Positions 1 to 9,817 of a stretch of DNA of 64,000 nt are shown here, piece after piece (position 1 is the first letter of the stretch; each line of letters opens with the position of its first letter). The position numbers and the translations under genes were made by a program. The stretch spans positions 11,364,001-11,428,000 of the forward strand of contig CM055882.1 in NCBI GenBank assembly GCA_029582165.1, in the 5' to 3' direction. The notes beneath the pieces were generated by a model. That model was given only the letters and a program-made list of their open reading frames with translations. It was not told the origin of the DNA and ran no database searches. This DNA is from Portulaca oleracea. Its lineage: Eukaryota > Streptophyta > Magnoliopsida > Caryophyllales > Portulacaceae.

Positions 1-390
1 ATGGTATCAAAGCTGACTTGCGACTGTGAGTTGCGCTAATGGATAGGAAATCCATGGGCGATCACCTAGCGGATCAAAGATTCAGGAGTATATTAATGTG
101 GCACAACGAGGACATTGTGCGCTTAAGTAGGGGTGATTTGTAATACCTTGGATATATGGTTAAGTGTGACTTAAAGGGATTGAAATGACTATTTATATCA
201 CTAAGGTGCATCTTTCTTTTAGTAACTCATCCTTTGGGAACTCCTCAGTTAAGCGTGCTTAGTTGGAAGTAGTCTCAGGATGGGTGAACTCTTGGGAAGT
301 TTTCCCAGACAGCATGTGAGTGAGGACGAAACACGCTGGAAAGACCTGTGGTGATTTGCAGAGCCAGTCAGCGATCCTTAAAGTAGTTAC
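1..390 (+). mobile_element. Cassandra-type TRIM: internal domain and 3' LTR (5' LTR outside window)
   Basis: Positions 2-13 (TGGTATCAAAGC) match, with one change, the initiator-Met tRNA primer-binding site used by plant retrotransposons. A purine-rich tract (about 125-136) lies just before an LTR that opens TGTAATACC at 139. The LTR carries a segment clearly derived from 5S rRNA, which is the hallmark of Cassandra terminal-repeat retrotransposons in miniature. The internal domain is only about 138 bp and codes for nothing, as expected for a TRIM. Compared with the better copy at 59711-60000, similarity stops near 390, so the LTR has lost its last 40 or so bases. The 5' LTR would lie left of the window. 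Confidence 0.8.
228..318 (+). other. 5S rRNA-derived segment within the Cassandra LTR
   Basis: This stretch follows the plant 5S rRNA order: GGGAACTCCTCAGTTAAGCG (internal control box A region) and then AGGATGGGTGAACTC (box C region). The family is known to carry an independently transcribable RNA polymerase III promoter in this segment. This copy has several substitutions, so its activity is uncertain. It is part of a retrotransposon LTR and not a cellular 5S rRNA gene. Confidence 0.8.
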
Positions 391-394
391 ACCA

Positions 395-665
395 ACCTCA
401 GCGCAGAGGAAGAAGAGGAGATGATTCTTCCCAGAAGAAACCATTCCAATATTTCCCACTAAGGGCCTTTTCGTAAAGTGTATCAATTGTCGGCATGTGA
501 GACATGATTCTTTCCAATGTCAACAAATGGCCACGGTTAGAGATTGGATTGAGGAATCTTTTGGTGTGCAAGAACCAATGGGTGACATGGTAGTGTAGGA
601 CCTTGGAAGGAGGGAATCCTTCTCGAGCGTGCCACTCAATGATCGAGAGCCGACTAAGGTTGCTT
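395..665 (+). pseudogene. retroelement gag-like fragment with a CCHC zinc knuckle
   Basis: One plus-strand reading frame encodes a perfect C-x2-C-x4-H-x4-C knuckle at 479-520 (residues CINCRHVRHDSFQC), the RNA-binding module of retrotransposon Gag and some LINE ORF1 proteins. The frame is interrupted by stops on both sides (for example TAG near 596) and no other domain is visible. It directly follows the truncated Cassandra LTR, so the LTR end was probably lost at this junction. The source family cannot be assigned. Confidence 0.45.
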
Positions 666-689
666 AATCCTTAAATAAAGATATTTTTA

Positions 690-1288
690 ATTTGAGAAAA
701 AAAAGAGATTTTCACCTATTTAAAGACCCTTTTATTTAACAATGTATCCGAGGTTGCACAAATTACTTTATCGATCAATTAATATCGAACTTACTTTCGA
801 ACTCGGGTCATAGGAAGACACTTGGGCCCACCAGGATAAGTCATAAGCCACGGGCCTATGACTGAGCCAGGCGTGGGTCTATGCGTCGTCGACCCGTAGA
901 AAATAGGTGGAATTCGACATAGGTCGCAGGGCCTATGCTGAATTCCACACCATTTTCCTTTTGGGCTAGCCACGAATTCAAATGTAAAAATATATCAAGT
1001 CATCTTTAAGTATTTGAATGCAACCGACGTGTACATTAGGTAATGAAAAAGGTTATAAAAGAGGAGTCGCCAACCGATTTAAGGGGAACAACAAACCGAA
1101 AAAAGATAAAACTCTGGCCTACGAACCCGAATTCCGAGCCTAGGGATAAGGTTACAGATTCAAGTATTGAGATTGCATAAGCCCTGCGACCTATGGTCAA
1201 TGGGTCAAAAGTCAAAGGCAGTGATCAAGGGATTGTGGAGGGAGAATTCTGGTGCGGAAATCAATTGAGATTGCATAAACCCTGCGAC
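690..1288. repeat. non-coding stretch with repeated CCTGCGACCTA motif and a hairpin
   Basis: No gene is seen. The word CCCTGCGACCTA occurs three times in direct orientation (about 1182, 1279 and 1355), twice inside a 28-bp near-identical unit (about 1168-1195 and 1267-1294), and once inverted (about 919-930). The inverted copy sits at the centre of an imperfect palindrome (about 907-950) whose arms contain GTGGAATTC and GAATTCCAC. Probably decayed LTR or spacer sequence of an unidentified element. Confidence 0.5.
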
Positions 1289-1772
1289 CTATGGCAAGAA
1301 AAGACGTGGATCAATGATGTGGCGATCAAAAGCGGGTCGCTTCTCTCTGCGTAGACCCTGCGACCTACGTGAGCTTTTCTGGGCCAAGTGCATATTGGGC
1401 CTGGTTTCTAGGTCTGGAAGCTGGTGTAGGCCGTTGGGCCTACGTATCTGGCTAAGATCGGGCCATCCACCCATTAGAGACCGAATGTCCTGGATGAGTC
1501 CTTTGATCTTCCAAGGGATTACGAATTCACCTTTAATAGCTTGGATAGCCACAAGATGGTCACCTTCAATAATGATATTAAAAAGACCCAGGTCAAAGAT
1601 GTCTTTCAAGCCATCCCTGAGGGCTCTAGCTTCAGCAACCAAGATCGGGGCATCTCCGTAAGAACGGATTCCAGCTCTCAATAGCCCGCCTCTCCAGTCA
1701 CGAACAATGAATCCACCCGCCGCAGAGTTGTTGAGAAGCGAACCATCAAAGTGGAGTTTGAGCGCACCAAGG
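1289..1772 (-). pseudogene. orphan RNase H domain of plant retroelement type
   Basis: Read on the minus strand, a frame starting in the C-tract at 1771-1782 gives an RNase H fold of the RVT_3 type common at the C-terminus of plant LINEs and in free-standing RNase H-like proteins. The first catalytic Asp is in HFDGS, followed by a Gly-Gly-Phe-Ile-Val-Arg-Asp strand. The catalytic Glu is in VAEARALRDGL and the second Asp in IIIEGDHLVAI. Three of the usual four acidic residues are therefore present; the last is not evident. After about residue 80 the frame runs into unrelated sequence and stops at 1289. It has no start codon of its own and abuts the S28 pseudogene at a G12 tract, so it looks like a fused fragment. 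Confidence 0.7.
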
Positions 1773-1789
1773 GGGGGGGGGGAGGCACC

Positions 1790-2571
1790 GACAAATATGA
1801 GGTTGACAAACTAGCTTTAACGCTCAAAATGATCTGAGCAAAGTCAGCTAAGGCCCGTGCTGAAGTCAATGAACTTTTGACTTCAGGGGTGAACAAGACA
1901 GTTGTGATCGACCCGTATAGGACCGATGTCCCATAAAATCGATGTTGTAAAATTTTTAAAAATAATAAAAATACAAATACAAATCAACTAATCATAATTA
2001 AGATAGTTATCAATACTAGGTTAAAAATACATATCAAATAATAATAATTATGATATTCATCTAAATTAGGTTACTTGCACTGTGTACATGCCATGGACTG
2101 ATAATCATGATAAGTGAATTGGGTTCCATCAATATGATACAAAAGTAAAAGTAATGTAACTAAACAAGAATCTCCCAAATACGAAGGAGACACTAACGAA
2201 AACATGATGAGAATACATGTCAAAATTGAAGCTAAGGCTAGGGTAAAGAGGAAAACTTAATCGGGGTTACCTCAATATACAAGACTAGGGCACCGAGTCG
2301 AGGGGCTGCATGAGAAATTACCCCAACCTGGTTGATCATGATGGTGAAGGGAGCCTCTCCTTCAAACGACTAGGAAGGACCACATCGATCCCTTCCAGTA
2401 GGACCTGTCAACCGCATAGTGTTGCAGGAAGGTCTCTCCCTCGTACATCCCACCCACCTTGAAATGGTTAAGTTTCTGCGTGTAGTTGTACATCTCTACG
2501 GACTTTGTGAATCTGCCACACTAGCTGATGATCAGCACACTCATGAAAACAAAGAAGATGGATGAAGCCAT
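1790..2571 (-). pseudogene. S28 serine carboxypeptidase-like pseudogene, copy B (exons 1-2)
   Basis: Exon 1 runs from an ATG at 2571 to a GT donor after 2271. It encodes a signal-peptide-like start (MASSIFFVFMSVLIIS) and then the family's N-terminal region (MYNYTQKLNHF, FLQHYAVDRSYWKG, ALVLYIE), typical of plant lysosomal Pro-X carboxypeptidase-like proteins. Exon 2 (about 1944-1790) continues with RFYGTSVLYGS and ARALADFAQIILSVK, the region just before the catalytic GGSYGG serine motif, which is missing here. Defects: an in-frame TAG in the signal peptide, a frameshift late in exon 1, a lost AG acceptor before exon 2 (copy A keeps it), and truncation at the G-tract near 1780 where an RNase H fragment begins. 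The intron is alignable with copy A, so this is a DNA-level tandem duplicate. Active proteins of this family cleave Pro-X bonds in vacuoles or the apoplast. Confidence 0.7.
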
Positions 2572-2827
2572 ATTGATGGGTTTGGCAATGTCTACAGCAA
2601 GTCTGGTCAAGCAATATATGTATATGCCTAACATTAGTCAATCAAGCATGCACCGAAGTGTCTAGTTAAAATTAATGGAATAGAAAGTACTTAAAACGAA
2701 AATTAGAAGTAACAGAACAAAGAAAGAAATGTAAAGACATCAGTGGAGTTAATATGTTCCTCAAGTTGGTGTTACCAATTGTTGAGTTTGCTATATATAC
2801 TTGTTGATGTCAATCACTGTTAACAAT

Positions 2828-2950
2828 TCAATATAATAAACAAAAGCCAACAAGATTGAATGGGGTTGAAGTTAGAAATGATGAGCTCGAAATAGGATGG
2901 AAATGTCTATTTATATAGACGAAGATGTGGGTAGGGACTAGGTCTGGGAG

Positions 2951-3001
<51 letters not shown>

Positions 3002-3113
3002 AACAAAAGCCAACAAGATTGAATGGGGTTGAAGTTAGAAATGATGAGCTTGAAATAGGATGGAAGTGTCTATTTATATAGACGAAGATGTGGGTAGGGA
3101 CTAGGATTGGGAG

Positions 3114-3174
<61 letters not shown>

Positions 3175-3175
3175 T
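2828..3175. repeat. tandem duplication of a ~165-bp unit, each ending in a long TA microsatellite
   Basis: A unit of about 165 bp (containing AAACAAAAGCCAACAAGATT and AGACGAAGATGTGGGTAGGG) is present at about 2835-2998 and again at about 3000-3173. Each copy ends in an uninterrupted TA run of roughly 45-60 bp. The copies differ at only a few positions, so the duplication is young relative to the surrounding pseudogenes. It lies between the two S28 pseudogene copies. Confidence 0.85.
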
Positions 3176-3690
3176 TTTTTTTTTATATTTTTGTATTTAT
3201 CTAATATATATGCAATACATGTGCATGATTAACCTGCTAAATATTTGCGTAAGCATGTGGTGATTTATCAGTTATACTTATTTAAAACTACTTTCATAAA
3301 AATATCATTTCAATAATTATACTACATCTAAATATCAAAATACTAATCAAACATGAAAATCTCAAAAGTAGCTCAAGGAAGGGCTAATTACGATTAATCA
3401 ACATGATGGTCAATTAGCCTTATTTTTAAAAATTAGCTAGGTAAAATACCAATTAGCCTAGTAGGGTTTGTTTTAACAATTAACATCGGGTCTATATATA
3501 TCATAACAATTGTCAAACTATTATATTATATAAAACTTTAGTTTTTTTTTTCTAGAAAAACAAAATAATACACATCATTATACAGTTTGTTTTATAGCAA
3601 ACATTGAGAGAATTATTTCTACTATCGCATGGAATAGATGAGAGATATGAATATAGATCTAAATAGTGACTAAAAGTATCTCTAAAGTAC

Positions 3691-4815
3691 CTCAAAATCT
3701 CTGCTCACGATGGAGCAGTAATCATTCTTTTCGGTGGTCTTCTCAAAGGATAAGACCGGGGTCGAAGATGCAAGAGTCCCAATGGCAAGCTAGTTGTACT
3801 TGAGGCGGAATCTTGCCGCGAGCACTACCAAGGAAAAATATATATGCATCAAATATATATTATTAATGTAACCTTTGTGTCATGTCAAAAACCAAAGAAG
3901 AAATAGAAAGGAAAACAAGCAAATCAATCAACGAAAGATATTTGAAAGTGAGGTGCTTAGGTAGTTTACTCTAACATGAGAGCCTCTTATGACGATCAAC
4001 GGTGAAGATGAGGTTGAAAAATTAGCTTTCACGCTCAGAATGATCTGAGCAAAGTTAGCTAATGTTTGTGCAGAAGTCAAATAACTTCTGACTTCAGGGG
4101 CGAACAAGGCAGTTGTGATCGATCCATATGGAATCGATGTCTCTTAAAATCGATGCTGTAACATTTTTAAAAAAATAAAAAATTAAGAGATAGATCAATT
4201 AATCATAATTAAGATAGTCATCTATGCTAGGTTAAAATTATAGATCAACTAATAATAATTAAGATAGTCATCTAACCTAGGTTAATTACTTGTGTACGTG
4301 TGATGGATTGATAATTAATAGCATTGTGGTTAGATTCCCGTCAAGAGGGTATGTGCGATAAGTGAATTGGGTCCTATCAATATGATATAAAAATTAAAGT
4401 AAAGTAAACAAGAATGTCCCAAATATCAAGGTGGACACTAAAGAAAACATGATGAAAATGCATGTCAAAATTGAAGCAAAGGCTAGTACAAAGAAGAAAA
4501 GTTAATCGGGGCTGCCTCAATATACAATGCTAGCCTACTAGGGCACCACGTCGAGGGGCTGCCTTAGAAACTACCCCAACCTGGTCGACCATGATGGTGA
4601 AGAGAGTCTCTCCTCCAAATACGATTAGGAAGGGGTACCCAAGTCCCTTCCAGTGGGACTTGCCAATTGCGTAGCGCTGGGGAAAGGTCTTCCCCTAGTA
4701 CAACGCACTCAATTCAAAATGGTTGAGTTTTTGCATGTAGTTGTGCATCTCAGTCGAGTTTGTCAATTTGCCACATTGGCAAATGATCACAACACCCATT
4801 AAAACAAATATGATC
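3691..4815 (-). pseudogene. S28 serine carboxypeptidase-like pseudogene, copy A (exons 1-3)
   Basis: Three coding blocks on the minus strand follow the S28 (prolyl carboxypeptidase-like) order. Exon 1 (about 4815-4525) has HNYMQKLNHF and FPQRYAIGKSHWKG. Exon 2 begins at 4155 after an intact TTACAG acceptor and includes FAQIILSVKANFS and SPLIVIRGSH, where the catalytic GGSYG serine motif should be. Exon 3 (3824-3691) gives MLAARFRLKY, LAIGTLASSTPVLSFE and a run ending SIVSRDFE before a GT donor. Defects: the start codon is changed, there are several in-frame stops (TAG in exon 1, TAA at the start of exon 2, TAG in exon 3), the exon 1 donor is GC instead of GT, and the serine motif is degenerate. 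Later exons with the catalytic Asp and His are absent. Confidence 0.7.
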
Positions 4816-4889
4816 GAAGAAGTCGTATTTATGAATGTTAGATGTAAGTTGAGAAATGGGTTTGCAATGAAGTAGGGAGGGAGGGAAGG

Positions 4890-4898
4890 AGGGGGAGG

Positions 4899-4936
<38 letters not shown>
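4890..4936. repeat. GA-rich low-complexity tract with (GA)n microsatellite
   Basis: A purine-only stretch of GGGAGG-like words grades into about 17 uninterrupted GA units. It sits at the boundary between the S28 pseudogene copy and the GATCC-rich element that follows. Confidence 0.9.
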
Positions 4937-4939
<3 letters not shown>

Positions 4940-4945
4940 TCCACC

Positions 4946-5755
4946 AAGGTTGTCAGGATCAGGATTCTAGTTAGGATCGATAGGGGTCCTTAGAATCGGG
5001 ATCGTAGGATCGGATCGAGGATAGTAAGATTCTACAATTAAGTAAGGTAAAACTATTAGGAATTTTAGACGCTAATATACTGAACTTTTGGGGTATTGAC
5101 AATAATGCACTGAACTTTGACCTTGGACAATAATGCACTGAACTTTGGGGGGTGTTGGACAATAATGCACTCGAGACAATTTCGACGGTGGGGAATTTGG
5201 TGACAATCTTATGTGACAGACCGAGAAGACAAATATTTTTGGATCAATTCATCTCTTCCACCCGCTACATAGGATTGTCATCAAGTTAGCCATTGCCAAA
5301 ATCATACTAAGTGCATTATTGTTCAACACCCCCCAAAGTACTGTGTATTATTGTCCAATGTCAAAGTTTAGTGCATTATTGTCCAATACCTTAAAAGTTC
5401 AGTATATTAGCATCCAAAAACCCAAACTATTATAGGTGACTTGAAGTTTCGCCCAAAAAATCATTGTACTTCAAAATTGTACAAAAAACAATGATTTTCA
5501 CCGATCCTAATATGATCCTAACCGATTCTAGTACGATCCAAACCAATTTAGTATAATTATAATCATTCTAACAAAAATAGGCTATAGTTAGGATCGAACC
5601 GATCCTAACGATTCTAATACAATCCTACCGATCCTGACTGATCCTAGTCCGATTCTGATACGATCTTAACAAGGCAACAATCCGGGAACAAGTTGGATCG
5701 TTTGGTCATTTTTGAATCGTAGGATCGTACGATCCGGATCGCAATTTTAACAACC
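4946..5755. mobile_element. GATCC-rich terminal-inverted-repeat element (unclassified)
   Basis: The left end reads AAGGTTGTCAGGATC and the right end TTAACAACCTT, giving imperfect terminal inverted repeats built on AAGGTTGTTA. Both flanks are filled with repeated GATCCTA/GATCGTA words in both orientations, typical of a common non-coding plant repeat. No protein is encoded and no clear target-site duplication could be seen. A separate long-TIR MITE sits inside it. Confidence 0.5.
5055..5420. mobile_element. long-TIR MITE nested in the GATCC-rich element
   Basis: The left arm (about 5066-5172) and right arm (about 5299-5412) are imperfect inverted copies of each other. Both contain GCTAATATACTGAACTTTT and two or three spaced copies of GACAATAATGCACTGAACTT. 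The roughly 125-bp centre is unique and non-coding. The long arms without an ORF suggest a Mutator-like non-autonomous element; the target-site duplication was not resolved. Confidence 0.65.
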
Positions 5756-5816
5756 TTTTAAACCAAATTAAAGATGCCAGGAACTTGGCTCAATATAAAT
5801 AGAGTGATGATTCCTT

Positions 5817-6819
5817 TTTTTTTCTTTGATAATTGTCGGCCAGAAAGGCCCTTTATTCATAGGCTGGCAGTGAGAAGACTCACACACAGCAGTAAAAAGA
5901 CTCAGATTGTCTGAGTCAAAGAAGAAGCATTACAACCCATCAAAGAATGAACAAAACAGGCCCTAAGCTGTGACATAGTGTTGTGATCCAAAACATAGAA
6001 AATGCGCTACTATGACAGAAATACTGAAGCTACAACCACACCAGAACAAAGCAAACCAACCTCCTTACACCCCACAGAAGCTGCAAGATACAACATCCAC
6101 TCAAAGAATTGCACCCCACACTCTAACTAAAGAAAGTTCCAGCAGCAACCAAAAGCACAATCCAAGAGTACTAAAACAGAACCCACTCCATTTATCACTC
6201 AATTAAACTGACAATCCCCGATTACCAATCAGACATATTTTGAAACAGGCCCCAATAATGTAGTTGCAACAGCACCACAACCATCCACTTAATCAGAGTT
6301 TCAGCTGCCTTATGAGAATGTTGTTGAAGAGATGCAGACAATAGAACTATAACTCCAAAACAGACTAAACGAGCACTCCCCACTACCACTCACAACCAGT
6401 AAAAGCAGCAGAAAAGGAGCGCTAATACATCAGAGCTTCAGACACAGAAGGCCAATCAGCACACTGAAGCAGAAAATCAAGAAATTCACTTCAATGATCC
6501 ATGATATCTTTGAACAGCTTGATACCCAGTGCAATGAACTTTAAACCAAATGAACATGCGACCCAACAGAGCATTCAGTTATTAGAGCACAACTTCAATT
6601 CAGATCAAACACCTAAAATTGAGGAAACAGAACCTGCTACAAATGATAAGTCTTCATCAAAAGCATCATGGGCACTCTAAAAACCTTTCACTTCTTATTG
6701 CACGATGCAGAAAGAACACCACCAGAGAAACTGAATCACTCAAAGTTACTAACACTTCGAACCCTTAAATCACCCACCAACCAAAACCACCCACATAACC
6801 ATCAGCAATGAAGAGCATC
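5817..6819 (-). other. 3' untranslated region and poly(A) tail of the LINE
   Basis: About 1 kb on the minus strand without a coding frame, rich in TCTG/CTGC words. It ends with AATAAAGGGCC, a polyadenylation-signal-like word, about 25 bases before the poly(A) tail. The small plus-strand ORF across it is fortuitous. The length is large for a plant LINE 3' UTR, so part of it may be filler left where ORF2 was lost. Confidence 0.6.
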
Positions 6820-8500
6820 ACTTTCAGAATGAGAGTGAAGCAGATGACATTGAGATTGACTCCTTTCTCCTAACACTTTCCTTTGCTTTCTTCCTTCTTC
6901 TAGTAGTGAGCTTATCGACAAGGTATTTTGTATTTTCTGGGATTGACATTTCGCTTGGCTCTCATAAACCCACTATCTTCATAGTTACTGATTGTTTTCT
7001 TTATAATGTAATTTCTTGCATTCACAATCGAATCACAATCAGATGAGATAGAGCGAACACTATCATAATTATGAGAAATGGGAATAACATTATGATCGGA
7101 GGCATCCGAAACCTGTTGATTATTGGAGTCATACAAAACCTCAACAGATTTTTCAACTCCCAAAGCAGCATCACTTCCCAACTCAGCAGTCATATTAATA
7201 AGTTGCTGATCATTGGAAACAGGAATAGTTATTAGACCCAAATTAATAGTCTCCTCCGGCTCTTCAACTGCTTCATGCCCATACCCTTCCTTGTCATGAA
7301 TGACACCCCCACATGCATTTAAGACCTCATTTTTCGGGTTTCTAGCCTGAACATTAATATTTCTATGCTCCTTGAAACATTCACTGTGCGTTTGATGAAT
7401 CATTAAAGGTAATGAATCATCCCTTTGACTTCCATCAGCAATGTTATGAGGCTTTTGATTTGAGCTGCATCGGTTACGGGAGGATCTGAACCATTAAGGG
7501 TGCTGCTATGGCACTCTAAACCATCCTCATTTCTACTTACCTCACTGTCACTTGAATACAATACATCAACACTATCATAATCATCATCCCGAATCAAAAT
7601 AGGAGGGATCAGATGGGAGCTAACCTCCCAGATGAAAACTTTGAAAGCACAGTCATGTAAGTCTAAAACCACCTCGCCATCAATTCTCTTAAAAACATCA
7701 GTCTGGATCAAAGCTCTCATTGTTTCGAATTGATTAGTCGATGATATACACCTGGCTAGCGATAATAGTTTGCCTCAAGGTTGAGCACATCTTTCATAAT
7801 TCTCCCAAACCCAACCATGTGGAGGGACTCCAATCATATCCACTCAAACTCTCCTTGAATCAGAATACTCATAAATTGTCCAAGGCTTGATCTCAAAAAA
7901 CCAGTCACTCGATTCCAAAGGATTGGCTAAAGCGTCTTGCATCTCTTGAACCGAAGGAAAAGTAAGAATGTATTTGACACCACTAAGTGTTGTGATCTTC
8001 GAGATCAGACCATAATTATCCTTGATTAAGTAGGCCAGCGCATCAAGGTCTCTAGGAACACTAGAGGAGCAGATTAAACTTTTTGACAGCCACTCAAAGA
8101 AGTCTCCATTAACAATACCACTTACCCTGACTTCAACGGATTCCTTAAGAGTGTTGCTTGCTGATTTTGGGATCCATAACTGTTTGCTTCTCAACCCTCT
8201 ATCCTTCTTCTTCGCCCAGTCCACAACAACTCTTCTTCCTCGAATTACAGTACCATTGAGACGATTGATGCATCTCAGAGCATCATGATGCCTAACTACT
8301 TCTATAAACCCAAAATTAGATTCAGCCCTCCATCTCTTGATGATGAAGACAGATTTGATAGGAGCATAATTCCTGAAGATGCCACCTAGCCCAAATTTAT
8401 CTAACTCTCTCGGAAGATTGCCTATGAAATTTTTTGATGGAAATCCCTTCCATCCGCCCTCCTTACTTTCTCTCTCCACCCTATCTCTCCCCTCTCTCAT
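6820..8500 (-). pseudogene. LINE ORF1 remnant with N-terminal RRM
   Basis: The first block (8500-7844, about 218 residues) begins MREGRDRVERESKEGG and carries an RNA recognition motif: RNP2-like NFIGNLP near residue 25 and RNP1-like SNFGFIEV near residue 61, followed by a basic GRRVVVDWAKKKDRG linker. After a stop the protein continues in shifted frames: a conserved IGVPPHGW region (about 7830), MRALIQTDVFKRIDGEVVLD (7720-7403), an acidic Ser/Asp-rich stretch (7403-6912), and a basic tail RRRKKAKESVRRK that reads in another frame near 6870. In the family ORF1 binds element RNA in the ribonucleoprotein particle. At least three disruptions make this copy non-functional. Confidence 0.75.
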
Positions 8501-8533
8501 CTCTCTAGAGCTTCTTCAGAGTGATGATTCCTT

Positions 8534-9160
8534 ATAAACCAAATTTCAACCTAACTTTAAAATTAACATCATCGTACGAAATAGATCTTCAAATTGAAAT
8601 AGATAGATGGAAGAAAGGTGAATCTATTCATTACACAGTACTCACAAACAATGCTCTATGAAAAAAAAAATGCAGAGTACAACCAAGATCACAATCATAA
8701 TATATAATTTGATCATAAATAACTAAGGGCTTTTGGCTTAAAATAATCCTAAGTTAGAGGTGAGTGGCTAAAAATAATCTAAACTAACTTTTTGGCTGAA
8801 AATAATCCAAACTTTTTACCTATTTACTCTGACTAAACCCGGAGCGTTTGCCGCGTGGAGAGGAATGAGAATAGCTTGAGTGTATCATCAAAATCAGCAT
8901 TCATCAAGTTGCTTGAACACCCACAAGGATTGGATATGACCTTGTGGCAAGGAAAACCACAACCCAAGGCCTAACACCCCACCATGAACAACATAAAGCA
9001 ATTCCACCTAATATTCATTAAAGGAGTGACTTGAAAACACCACCAATTCACTTTGATAAAGTTAACAAGGTTTGAGGGAGAAACTTAGGGAAACCCTAAA
9101 ATGCACAAGCATAAACATAATCAGCAAAAACTGAATAAAAAACAGTGCAAAGGGGTATTT
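8534..9160. other. spacer with an LTR-like region; no gene seen
   Basis: 8534-8850 is AT-rich host spacer with two or three related GGCTAAAAATAATC words (about 8738-8812), probably one arm of an old inverted-repeat element. 8860-9160 is denser and carries a minus-strand TATAAATACCCC box (about 9157-9168), so it could be the transcribed part of an LTR read leftwards. No protein is encoded. Confidence 0.4.
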
Positions 9161-9609
9161 ATACTAAGGGGGGGTTAAATAAAACACATTGTTTTAACAC
9201 AAAATCACGCGGTGGAAAACTGGAGGTCGCGGCGCTACGTGACAGTCGCGGGCGCGACAAACCAACGGACATAGCGACCAACATCTGGGCAGTGAGAGGT
9301 TGTGGGCGTGACCTGTGCTGTCGCGGGTGTTGCATGCCCATTGAACAAGGTGCTGGCAGTGCTTTCCTGGGCACTAGCAGCGGCTCTCTTCGGCCTGAAA
9401 TGTTGGATCCTCTGGAATGGGTGCTGGCAGTGCTTGTCCAGACGCTGCCAGCGTCTACCGTCAATGCCCAGCCAAGCCTTTCCCAGCGCTGCGTCGCGGG
9501 CGCTACCTTAGAGGCAGCGGGCGTTACGCTCTTTGCCCATATAGTAGCGGGCGCTACCCGTGGGGTAGCGGGCACTACGGGCTACATATATGTAAGTAAA
9601 AAATAGTAG

Positions 9610-9612
<3 letters not shown>
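9161..9612. repeat. GC-rich LTR-like segment with repeated GCGGGCGCTAC words
   Basis: Base composition jumps to strongly GC-rich. The motif GCGGGCGCTAC, or one-base variants, recurs at least five times (about 9230-9590), with CGCGGGCGCGAC variants near 9247. Several overlapping ORFs on both strands arise only from the composition. It resembles the GC-rich part of some plant LTRs and may belong with the TATA box just left of it, but no LTR ends could be defined. Confidence 0.45.
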
Positions 9613-9652
<40 letters not shown>

Positions 9653-9751
9653 TACTATTTTTTACTCATCTTAACTATTTTTTACTTACCCTATATTCTA
9701 TTATTTTTTTACTTACATATATGTAGCCTCGTAGCGCCCGCTACTCCACGG

Positions 9752-9752
<1 letters not shown>
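9557..9752. repeat. large imperfect hairpin around a TA microsatellite
   Basis: The arm at 9557-9610 (CCCGTGGGGTAGCGGGCACT, then CTACATATATGTAAGTAAA and AATAGTAGA) is matched by its inverted copy at 9651-9666 plus 9710-9752 (GCCCGCTACTCCACGGG). A 43-bp insertion, itself repeating CTATTTTTTACTTAC, interrupts the right arm. The loop is about 38 bp of pure TA. Confidence 0.8.

Positions 9753-9756
<4 letters not shown>

Positions 9757-9815
<59 letters not shown>
9757..9815. repeat. (TA)n microsatellite
   Basis: A GTGTGTG lead-in followed by about 25 uninterrupted TA units, immediately right of the hairpin. Confidence 0.95.

Positions 9816-9817
<2 letters not shown>

Larger units (their letters stand above)
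5801..8533 (-). mobile_element. RRM-type (BNR-like) LINE with both ends but no ORF2
   Basis: The interval is bounded by a perfect 16-bp target-site duplication, AGAGTGATGATTCCTT, at 5801-5816 and 8518-8533. On the minus strand the insert starts with a 17-bp leader, enters ORF1 at 8500 and ends in a poly(A) tail (T-run 5817-5823), the form expected of target-primed reverse transcription. The body is about 2.7 kb, far short of the 6-7 kb of a full L1-clade plant LINE, because the endonuclease and reverse transcriptase ORF2 is absent. A roughly 1-kb 3' region with no long minus-strand ORF links ORF1 to the tail. LINEs with an RRM in ORF1 are known from beet (BNR) and other plants. Confidence 0.85.

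Noticed and set aside
228..318. A cellular 5S rRNA gene
   Set aside because: Only part of 5S is present, with substitutions, embedded in an LTR with PBS and purine tract; Cassandra explains it.
6012..6206. Small plus-strand ORF in the LINE 3' region
   Set aside because: Antisense to the element, low complexity, no motif.
9145..9606. Overlapping ORFs of 60-153 codons on both strands
   Set aside because: They come from stop-poor GC-rich repetitive sequence and have no protein-like pattern.
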